NCBI RefSeq assembly: GCF_000524195.1
Contig: NW_020170496.1
Coordinates: forward strand, 62,001-126,000
From: Echinococcus granulosus
Lineage: Eukaryota; Platyhelminthes; Cestoda; Cyclophyllidea; Taeniidae
DNA: 64,000 nt
Reading direction: 5' to 3'
The notes below the pieces were generated by a model. It searched no databases, was not told where the DNA came from, and saw nothing but the letters and a program-made list of their open reading frames with translations. Positions 49,393 through 61,300 of this stretch are shown piece after piece (within the stretch, counting starts at the first letter, position 1; each line of letters begins with the position of its first letter). The translations under genes were made by a program, and so were the position numbers.

Positions 49393-52300
49393 ATGGGCAA
49401 TCAAGTCTATGGAGTGTCTTCGCCTCAGGTTGTCGGGTGTGAGGAGTGTCTGCACGAACTACAGAACTGTTTTACTTTTGAGGAGGAACTTAGGGGATCT
49501 CGATTGTTTAAAGTGGCTAAAGTGAGGTGAGTACCTGCTCTTCTTGTCATTCCCTGCTCCCTACAGGTGTATGGGGAGCAAGTGGTCGCCCCGCAAAGTA
49601 GTGAAGGTATTTCCCTACACAAAAGCCACCTTCTTGATTGAGAATGTCAGAAAGGCTGTACTCCCATTTTGTCAATGGATTGAGGGTGCCGTAAATCTAC
49701 TTCCCCTGAACATGTACGTTCCATTCCACAATGGATCGTCAGCATCGGCTCCACCTCTCCCTTATCTTGACTCGTTGCCATGTGTTTTAGAGACTTCGTC
49801 ACCGATAAGTACGCCTTCATAGTTCGTGATTTTGTGGACCACTCGCTGACCGAGCGTCTTTGCACTCGACCCTTCCTCACTATGGACGAAAAACGGTGGG
49901 TCGCCTTCCAACTTCTTTCTGCTATCAGTCAGCTACATTCCTCGACAAATGCTGACTCCACCGTGAGTTTTAAAAGTCGAGATTGTTTGAGTGGAAGTTT
50001 TCATCACTTTAACTTTTGCTCGCCTTTTCTTTTTCCTGCAGCCGCGTTGCCATGGGGACATTAAGTCGCAAAACGTACTCCTCACGGCCTGGGGCTGGTT
50101 GCTCCTGGCCGATCCGGCGCCCTTTAAGTCCACCCGCCTGCCTGCAGACAATCCGAGCGAGTTCACCTATTTTTTTGATAGCTCCCGACGTCGGGTCTGC
50201 TATCTAGCGCCTGAACGCTTCATCGACCCGCTGCTCTGCAGTGCTGGTAATGGTGAGGCATTTGGTTCTGCCCCTGGGTCTCTTAACCTCAAAGGCGATG
50301 TTGATCCCGTGAGTCGTTTCTGCTCCCCTTTTTAAGGAAATTTGCTGCTGTTTTCAGGCAAATAGTGGTGATGGGTGGCCAAGTGATCTAATTACAAACG
50401 AATGAGCCTGTTCAACGTTTACTTTCTTGTGCATAAATGAGCTATCCCGCACACACCCCTGTCTTTCTAATGGCTGCTTCCCAATTTGAGTTTAAAAGGG
50501 TGAAATCTTGGTTTAAGTATCGCCTCGCATTTCTCCGTCTACTCTAATAACAAAAATATTTGCCATCGAGATGATTTATACCTATTCCTTTGAGTTAGTT
50601 TTCTCTAACTCTTGAATGACAATGGTCGTCAGTTGATTATGAATAAGTTTCTGGGATCTGATTATGGCTAATTCTTCACCTGTGATTTCCGATGGCTAAT
50701 ATTTAAATCTGTGTTGAGTGAGTTAGGATTCGCCCATTACTCACCTTGTCATCTTTTTGCTAATTCCGATATTTTTTTGGGAAAAATTCATGCATTGGTT
50801 TGGCTCCGTGACCTCTGCTTTCTGCCTTTAAGGTGTTTTTTTTGGGTAGATGCCCCGTAATCTGAAGAGGCAAAAGCTATTGTCGAAAATGATTGTCTAT
50901 AAGTAAAGCGGTGATTTTATTGCGGAATCCCCCTCCAGTTCCATATTTCCAAATAACTAACATCATTTCATTTTGCTGGTGCAGTCAAATGAAGCACCAA
51001 GTTGTACTTCTCATTTGATGCAAGTAGAGCTTCAGGATGGTCATATTCGCCGCTCCCTTCAATGTGTTCAATATGTTTTTGTTTCAAACGGTTTATTTAA
51101 CTTAGATCCTTATGTGAAAAGTGCGGGGTCTACGTATTATTTTTACTTTGTCATACATGGGAAACACTCCCAATTCTTGTATTCCGCAGCATTTTATTTC
51201 AACCCATCGTATGTAATTACACCTCATGATCCACGTTTTTAAAGAGCCAGCAGTATTTAGTCCCCAGCTATAACCTTCTGCCCTTTGATAGCTTTCACTC
51301 TTAAACTAAATTATAATCCTGCTTAAGTACTGTTTCGTGATGGTCGCATTCAAAGCACCCCTGATGTGCATGTAACGCTATTCCTTGAATTTGCTCAATG
51401 GGCACCCATAATTCGATCGTCTGCAGATAAAACGCGGCTCTCTTGCTGTAAGTAAGTGAATTCACAGTCCTGCTGATGCATGCCTGAGGGATGAGTGTGG
51501 TTTAGCATGGAGCTGTAGTTAACGTTATTAATCTTACTGAGCTTGAGTTGAATTTTTGTTAAACTGTAAAGCTACTACACTAAATCGGCTCTGCGATGCC
51601 TAAAGATGAAGCACTGCCTCCTCTTCCATCATTTGTTCTTGCTTTATTGGGGATCAAAATAACCTCCCATTCGCCCTCTGTTTCGCTGTCAACGACGAAT
51701 CTTTATCTCCTGCCAGTTGCATTCGTCTGTAGTCGAATTAGAGGAGCTCGTGATAAATATCACATCCCTTCATGTCCAAGCCTCAGACAAATTACGCGAC
51801 AAATTCTGCGAATTTTTACAGCAAAATTCGATAGCTACACATAGCTTCCTTGCATGTTTTTTTGAAATGATCACTGTCAAAATCCATCGTCTTCCAAGGC
51901 GACGCAGAGTTCCTGCAAATTCAAATTTTGTAAAAGATTTGTCTCAGCAGGCATGAAATCCTTGCCCTAATCACCTCAGTTCCTGCCTCACTTTTGCCTC
52001 TCAAATGACGCAATCGTAGGTGATCATGTGACTGCCAAATGACAAACGAGGTGATAAACAGCACTTGAGGAAATATCACCAGAGGAATGTGAGGGATGAG
52101 GATGAGGCAACATCTCTTATACAACTTAACGTGTTAATCCGCTCATAAGTAGGTTTTTAAGGTGAGGATTTTCGTCAAATTGACTGATGTACTACCCTTA
52201 GCTGTTTCCTCAGTCGATATTTTTGTGGATATGTTCGAGCTGTGTCATGTTGAGGAGGTAGATCCCTGTTATAATTGAGATTTTACCTTCATGAAGTAAA

Positions 52301-55300
52301 CGATTGGACTTGCGCCTCACCAATATGCAGCAATCCTAGTCTTCTGGAGGTAAAATGGTGTATGTCTTGGAAGTGCGGGGCAAGTTAGTGAGTAAGTCGT
52401 TTAGAGACAACCATAATTCATAATTCAGTCAGCCAGGATATAACATAAAATGCGCGGTACCTTTTTATCAAGCGCATGGAAGTGACAAAAGAAATGGTGG
52501 TCTGGGGCTTATTGTCGTCGACTAAAGTGGTTACCTTACACCACGATATTCCATTCTTAGATAACGTAGGTGCAAACTGATCGTTTTATCAATCACCCTG
52601 AAGATGAGCGATTTATTAGCGCGTTAATTGAAGGTTAAGGTAACAATAGCGAGGCAATGTTCCTGGCTTTGAGGAACTCAACACCCGAATCAAACTATTA
52701 ATTTAAACCATTTCTAGACAGTGTGTTCTGCAACCTCATTCTGCACCTTGCCTAAATGCTAAACAAATTTTGCAAGAAGATCCAGAGGCTTCGAGACCGA
52801 GTTCAACTCGGTCCCGAAGCACGGATCACGTTTGCCAGGTTAGTTCAAGCGGCATTTTCATAACATGAGGACTCAAAATAAGAGGAAGAGAGTAGGGAAC
52901 ACTAACAAGAGTAGTGCACTGATGAACTGACAGCTGCGGTTTGTAGTTGGTGCATATAAAGAAGGGCATGCGTTTGAAAAGTCCGCAATTTACAACAGGT
53001 CGTTTTAGCAGGCCGTCCTAAAATTAGTGCATTTCTCTTGGTTATCTCAACTACGGGCACTTCGTTTTGATAATGAATCTCAACTTTCTGCTTTTGTAAA
53101 GTTTCCATCTTCGGGTTAACACTTTCGTTACCAGCATTTGTGTGACGCCCCACTTTTTCAGCTGCAACTGCTGATTTGCGCCAAATCCTGAGTTTAAAAC
53201 AATGAGTGACTTTCCGTGTCCGTAAGATGTTTTTGAGTTAAGGATAATTGCACCTTAGTTTTGGACTGTTAAAAATATGCCCAACAAAAAATGAATGGCA
53301 TTCGGTGTTATATTGAGCTAGTAAAGCGTCTGAACTGTGGTGGTCACCCTTTCCTTGAGACAGACCCGAAAACGACGTATCAACTGACAGCTCCAAGAAT
53401 AAAACTCTAAGTATTCTTTAATGTGGACGCAATGGTATTGTCTTCAGCACAGAGGGTCGAACGAAACCATTTGATGGATATAAATGAGGTGATCCTCTCC
53501 ATTCTAGCTTGTGAGGTATGAAGAACTTTTCTTTCTTTGATAAAATATGGAGGAAGAGGAGGTGACGGTCGGTGAGGTGGCTGATGAAAATCTGCACGCA
53601 TACGAAGAAGACATCATGTCGTCGCAGTCCCTAACGCTCACCAACACTATTACCGGAGGTAAAAAGAGCCATTCAAGTGAGGTTGACAAGGCAACTAATC
53701 GAATTGGCCGCCTCCGACTTATCTCGGGCTCGTGTCCGGACTCGGCGTCCCCCACACCGCCAAATGTGAACATGGAGAAGCCTTTGACGGAGGATTTCAT
53801 TAGAAGTTTCAATGAACCGCACCTGCGGCCTTCGATGGACCTCTTTTCTGTCGGGTTCGTGCGCAATCATTTCATCTTCCCTAGTTCTCTACCGTCCTCT
53901 ATCTTAATTGACTGCTGTTTGCGGTGTGGTTTTATTTTCAGGTTCCGAGTTATAGTACGTTCAAGTCTGAAAGTAGGTTTTAGTATTAAACCCACAGAAG
54001 AGCAGTGAGATTATGAGCATAACTCCAGGGTGCCTGGAGTCTTAAAAATGCCATCGATGTCATCTTTTCTACTACGGTCATAATGAGGTGGTGGAATGCA
54101 CTACAGCCATCGGCAAGGCAGGAACAGAGGTTGTGGGGCAATTTTCTGTCATAATGGGACTGATTTCGAATTCAAAGGTAGTCCTGGTTGTATTATGAAA
54201 TTGTATTTGTCATATTTTGCTGAAGGTTGGACGATGGCCTTCAGCAAACCCACCTCATAGATCGCTTTCCTTTGTAGGGGTACTTTGCCCAGCATGAAAC
54301 AGATTAGCAAAGCTCACTTTGTTGCCTTACCGGCTTCTTGAGATTTTTAATAGCTTTTTTTTGCAGTGTGAGAAGGCATTTAGGTACCTCAGGTCCAGCG
54401 ATGTGCGGCAGACGCCTTTACCTTATGACGTTTAGATTTGACATCTGGCCTGCAAATTGGGATTTTGGGGTCTTTTGTTGTTTGATCCCCACGGGTCATT
54501 CTTGGGTGCGTTTTATGGCGCAAGACTACACCTTCGTTATAGGCCTTTACCATACGTTGAGAGCTGAAAGGTCTAGGTGGGTAAGCGTGCTTTTAAAACA
54601 AAAACTATTTTACCCCATAGGTGTGTTCTGCTGGAAATGTTCACGGATGGATCGGTAGCTTTTACGCTGTCCGACCTACTCGCCTACCGTCGCCATCAAA
54701 ATACGAGGATCATGAAACTGCTGGCCTCTGTTCCGGATCCCGCTGCTCGTGTACGTCGTGTCACTTTCCACAATTCTTGTCTTAGGGAACCAGTTAGTAT
54801 GCCGAATCAATTTGATGACGTAACTTTTCAGAATGCTCTGCTGTAACTTCGTGACACCTCTATTTCTATCTTGATATGCAAGTGCATAAAGAGGCCAACT
54901 CATAGCGTTGAAGAATTTCCATGTGTATTCACCTGTTTGATTGTATCATATCACCTCCATTATTAAATCAGCAATTAACCCACCGAAATTGCAATCGTTA
55001 AATGTGAGTTGCGATTTTACTATCTGATTGCGGACTAGATATTATCACACTAAAACCTCACCTAATTCATTTATAATTTGAAACTTTGAGAAGAATCCTT
55101 ACTATCGCCTGGATTTTATGCTATGCGGCTGGGTGTACGACTGTTTGGTCTACCGCTGCCTGAAACAATGTAAAGACTGCATTTGTTGGTAATCATGGTC
55201 GCTGCTTAGGGTGTGAACGACATAAAGCGAGGGATAGAGGTAAATGGATTAATATTTAATAAAGTACTAAAAATATTTATGAAGAGAACCTAGTCTGATT

Positions 55301-58300
55301 AATTTTCAAGCTACAAAATGCCGAAATCTTCTTACTGAATTTTTCGGATCATAATAAGAGATTGAGTGAAGCGCTGGAACATGGCTTTATTTCTTTTTTT
55401 GTTGAAATTTACTGCCTCAGGAGATAAACACTATAATACAAGGGGTATAATTGACTTATAATTATTGAAAAGTATATTAGATTTTCATCAGATTTTGCTA
55501 CTTTTTTAAGGCCATGGTTAGTATAAAATAGGAAGCGTAGTAAGATCACATTACCGCAAAGGCGGTCTTGTTACCAGATTTCTTTGTTCCTAATGTAACA
55601 TTAAACGTTATGGGGCGGGAGTCGTTTTCAACTCATTACTTTATAAAAAGGACTGAAAAAGTTTCCTTTTTTTCCAGATTATCTAGTCGCACATAGTTTC
55701 CATAAATTCTGAAACATTGGCAAGGTTTTCAGTTGTTTCCGCATCTTACGGTTATTAGTAGTGAGACGGTTGACGGTAAAAGCCATATTTAATAGATTAC
55801 ATCATAAAAATCGTCCAAACACCATTCTATTTTGCAGTCGATAGCAAAAGATTGTGTGATCTAATATGTAAAGCATGGCTGGCTCTTTTATCAACGCCTA
55901 GAACCCTAAATGCCAATTTGCTACCCCTATTTATAGCTGCGAGAAGGGTACCTCATTTCTAAAAATAAGGGATACAATAGGTGAGTTTTTCCCCCAAAAA
56001 ATCATTAAAAATATACCCATCTCGACTAGAATTTATCTTTTCTCCTAGGGTGAATAGTTTCTTTGTCATCATTTAAAAGGATGCATAACTGTTGCTAGTT
56101 TGCTGTCTTATTGGCGTCCTTGATACCTGCTTACAAAACATCGAGCTCCATAAAGGAGAACTGCAGCCATTTAATATCATCCGCCAAATTGCTAAAATAA
56201 ACTGTTTTCTGATTGTCTGCTTTTGGTAGTCACTGATAACAGAGCTGCTCTCGCTGCATCCGGAGGCTCGCGGCAGCGCTGCACATCACCTCTCCACTCA
56301 TCGAGGCGGTCTCTTCCCCGAATTTTTCTTTACCCACCTCCACCCCTTCATGCGGTCTTTCCTCGAACCTTCTATGGCCAGTCCGGACGCCCGGCTTCGT
56401 CGTATTCGAGCGTGAGTTTACCGACACCCCTGCCCGCATCTGCCCCCATTTATGGACATTTTGCGGAATATTTTGAGAGCTATTTGTGGTAGATTACCGG
56501 TGAAGGCCCTCTAAAAAAGCTGAGCTTAAAAGTAGTCGGATGAACGTTAAAGCCACTCGCTATCTTTTAAGACGACATGGCTATGCTGCACTATCAGCAA
56601 TGGCAATCCCACTTCACTCTATCGTTTGACTTTCTTCTATTTCAAAGCTATGATAAGAGCATTGTTTGTATAACGGGATTAGCAGAAGCATTTTTTTTGT
56701 TAAATTTGGCTTTTCGGAGGTTGAAATCGTTTTCAGGTGCAAAGGTTTGCAGCCAAACTCAATTAAAAATTGTTTATGGAAGACGCATGGAAGAAACGAT
56801 CTTAATTAAACGAAGGGACTTACTTTCACTCTGTAAGTCTTATAATGAGTATCCTAACTAACCTGCTTGTCTTGGCAAACAGATGAATTCGATGCAGACC
56901 ATTTATAAGACGGTTTTTCCTCACAGCCTCAGCGTCTCAGGATTGTAGGTGGTTATTGATGGGGAATTGTTGCATTTGATGCTTTTTCCCTGTATATTTT
57001 TATGATTGGTTGTTTTCTTGTGTTAACTTTCCGTTTATTCACGCATAGGAAGCAGCTTCAAAGCTTTGCTCTTCCCAAAAGTAGACCATGTTAGGAAAAA
57101 TCGGTTAACGGAGAACGATTGAGAACGTGTATCTGAAGCGCGCTAATGCTTTCTCTTGCAGAAACCTACCAAACCTTATTTCTAACCTCCTCAATGAACC
57201 TTCCCCCGCCTGGTCCGCTGGTTCCATAGTACTATGCAATCTCATCACCGCTACTCTGCACCTGCAATACTTTAATCGGGCTAATCCCGTCACATCTGCC
57301 TATGTCGATAAAACATCCTCTGTCAGTGAGACCTCCAGCATTCCTTCCGAGGATGCCAAAATGGACGCACTTTACTGCCTTTCCCTCCTCATCAAACGCA
57401 TTCCCTCCCTCCAACTCTTCAATCGTCTCTGGCCACACTTCGTTGAAGTCCTCTCTGATTCACGGCTCCACGGTTCGGGGGTCCGATGTCTGGCGTTGGA
57501 GGGTTTGATGGAGAGCTTGGAGTGTGCGACGACCATTGCGGTCCAGGGGAAAGGGGAGAGGAAGGCCGATTTGGAGGAAGAGGAATGCGTGGCAGTGATT
57601 AGTGACACACGCTTCCTGAATGAATTTCTTTTGCCCTCTCTCTCGGCATTGACTCAGGACCCCTCTGTGGATGTGCGAATTACACTGGCTCAGTGTCTCC
57701 CGCGGCTGACCACAGTTTGTTCACGGTGAGTTCGCTATGCGTCCTGTTGACCAGTCAATTGCTTTAATTTGGATGTATTTATCTAGTGATTTCATTTTAA
57801 TTCTCTAGACTGTTGGATCTCGCTAGACTACGTATCATGAATGAGAGGGAGGAAGAGGGCTTGGATGAAAATCTGCCGGAGCAGGTAGGCTGTATCGGTG
57901 ATGTGGCATATTTCTAAAATGATTATATCACCTAATTCTCTATCAAATGAATGCTAGGCTGGATTTTTCGCTCCTGGTAACAACTTCACAATGAAAGTAG
58001 ACTTTAACTTTGTGAGAATTTCGTGGATTTTATGTTGAGTCGTTACGTTTTTGAAGCTCTTGTGTGTGTATGACGAACTGAGATTCAATACTCCATATGC
58101 TTATGGTACTGATTAAAAAATGTCTGTGTTGTTGGCATATTCTGGGGTTGTCGGATCGACACAGACATACGATCGTCCCTTACCAATTTGGTTTGGGAAG
58201 GCATTCTTGTCTGGTGGACCAGAGGTCGTTTTAACTACGCCTAAGGACTATTATTTAGATATTTAGTAAATTCAAACACCAGAGGTTCAGATTAAGTAGC

Positions 58301-61300
58301 TAAACGGTCCTCTGGAAGCCGAATTCGATAAAGTAAGAGCCTATAGCTAGCAGTCACCCATTATCTCTTCAGTCATGCAGATCAAATTGTTTCAGCTTTT
58401 TTAAGGTGAGAGGTGATGCATTCCGAATTTCTAATTTCTGAGTATAATTTGTACGGATTTCCATTTGCTTTTTTGGCCTAAAAACAAGAACAGTATATTT
58501 TCAGTCTCATTCTTTTGAGGTGGGGATGGTTACAATTTATTATTGATGCTTAAATATGAAACATATCCTTTCAAAGCTCTTGTACTGTTGAAATTGTGGT
58601 AATTTAAACCATTAACGCTTATTCACACGGAGCTTGAAACGGATGTGAAAACCTTTCATTTCACTGCAAATTTTGTCTTAAAATCCCTATATGACGAATT
58701 TATAAAATATCAGTGCTCAGCACCTCAGTACCCTGTAAAATTGTGTTGGAAATGAAACTTAGTCAAAAGGAGCACGTTTTTAACCTATCCGAGGATTCTG
58801 AATAAACAAATTATCCACGGAATTGTTGTGGAGGTATCGAGTGTTAAGCTTGCCTCATCTTGTGCTTCTCAACTAGGTGTTTTGATGGTAATCCGGGGCG
58901 GTGCAACATGATGGTGCCCATGTGGCTGTAGAAGTTGTATGTACCCACTTCGTCTTTCCTCATGCAGACTCTGCTGTCGGATGTGAGCGCAGCGCTGCAC
59001 TTGATGGGCGCCACCTTGCCGACACGCGGCGTGAACACGGGGAAAGAGGGGGTTCAAACGTTTCTACGTGAGCGCTTGGTGGCCCTCTTCTCAGACGACA
59101 CGATAGCCAACCTTGTTCGCCGCGCTCTTATCCAGACTGCCACCGGGCTGGCCGCACTGGCCACCTTCCTCGGTCACACGAAGTCCAGCGACGCTATCTT
59201 GTCTCATATGGTTACCCTCCTCAATGACAAGGTCAGGCATGTATTCTTTATGCCTTTTCAAAGCCAATGCTTTTCCAACGGTTAGGAATGAGTTATTAAG
59301 CGCTGTCCTCTCCCGCCCAATTATCCCACTCAGATGCAAGATTCGACTCACTTTGAGCTCATTTTCACGAGTCAGAACATCTACTGACATCGTTGCTCGT
59401 AAAAATAAGACTTGTTAGGTTTGGGTTTTGCTTCCTCAAGGTCCATTCACTGCTGCTGTTTGTTGGGTTTTTCTGTTTAAGGCAACATTATTCCTCTCTC
59501 GGGACTGGTTGCTTTCCATCGGTTTTAGCAGTACCATGTCCAGTTTACACTTTCACATAACTAATTCCTATTCGCCTTCATTACGATTTTACCATTCCCA
59601 TTTGAAGTACACCTTAAAACTGGAAGCCATCGAACCACACATATTTATAAATATGTTTCCGTATTCTTGTTTCTGCGGCGTCAAGTATGTATGTTAGAGA
59701 TTCCGTGCTCACTGTCACTTTTTCTCCCTTTAAAGAAGGATGCAAATCTGCGCGCTGCCTTCTTTAACCAAGTGGCGCCGCTAGTGAGTTGTTTTGGCCC
59801 GCAGTCGATGACCGTGCTGCGTCCACTGTTGGAGCAAGGTCTCGCGGACCCCCACGAGATTGCTCTCGCCGCCTGTCTGCGAGTCCTCGGCCATCTCGAG
59901 CGTCGCCATGTCCTCGGTGCTCCCGTCACCATCGCCTTCCTCCAACGCATACTTGCTCTCACCGCCCATCCTGCTGCGCACATTCGACAGGTTGGCGAGT
60001 ATTGCCCTTGACACTTCTATCTCCTCGTATCGTGTGATTCATCCGTTTCCCAATGAAACACAGCAGAAGATTTCTGTTGTTGTTCTGTCTCTAGAGCAAC
60101 CACACCATTCTCATTCACTTCAAGTGAATTGCAGCTTAGGTTACTGAGTTCAGCAGGTGTTAGCTTTCTCTCATGCCTCTTTTGTTTTATTAGTTGTACC
60201 CGCTTTGCCTTAGTCTTGAAGATAATGTGGTTTAACGCGTTTATAGATTTTGACTCGTTGGATGGTTCTGTGTTCTCTCGGTTCAAAGCGTTGACCACTT
60301 ATCTATCACTTCGCTCGTGCTCTCTTTACTCTTCCTTTATTTTCTATTTTCATTTGGTGGGCTTAATTCAAAATTCCGTGTGTCTATTTTTTTGGTCATG
60401 TTTTCGTTCTAAAGCTTCTACATCCTTCCAGACCGCTTGATAGCATAAATTGGCAAGTTATCCGACATCCTCATTTTCATTTATTCTACATTTACGCATT
60501 ATATCGGTCATTTCAAATGGGCTGGATTGTTGATCACAGAGCATCGTCGTCTGTTTGAAAAATCGGCAAGCATGGGATTCCCTTTTTACCCCTTGGATCT
60601 CTTGGCCTTGTTGAATTGGAGTTGATGCTACTTTGGATGTATCTAAAGAAGCGTAACTTTATTTAGGGTCTAGCGTTGCTAAAAGATCCTAGTCACTCCA
60701 ATTGAACTGAAGTTTCAACCCCCAAGTTTAATTGGACATTATCATTCTTTCGCGTTCATTGTTATTACGGACTTACAGTTAATCCTGCTTTCGTCTGTTA
60801 GAAATTGACTGTGCAAAGGGTTATTAGGCTTAAATAAAGAGTTGACTCTTGAGAATCATCCCTCTTTGAAAGGTGAAATGTCAATTGTCACCAGCGCGTA
60901 GGCCGAATTGTAGGAGACCGAAAGGGCCCGTATGACAGTGTGCAGAATTTTCAAAATAGGTTTTACCTGATAAGTGCCGTTTTTTTCGGGTCACAACTAC
61001 ACTTCTAGTCTATGAAAGAGGTAAATAAACGACATTTTGATCTAACAGCTGAAATAATTTTTCTACTAAATTGTAATTTGTTAATCAGAAGGGATATGAA
61101 TGAATTTGGACATGAGAACCTGCTGGCGTAGAACATCGTCGTACCTCTCTCACCCACCATCATCCCATCCCACAGGCCTGTATCGCCTACGTAACAGCAT
61201 TCGCACGCACCGGTTTGAAAGCCCTCACTGTTGCACCCAACGGACCTCTGGACGATCACACCATTGAGACAACGGAAGGCGGCACTGGTGTCCACGACCA

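Noticed and set aside
51596..51956. Overlapping frames in VPS15 intron 4
   Set aside because: Neither continues the VPS15 frame nor resembles a separate protein.
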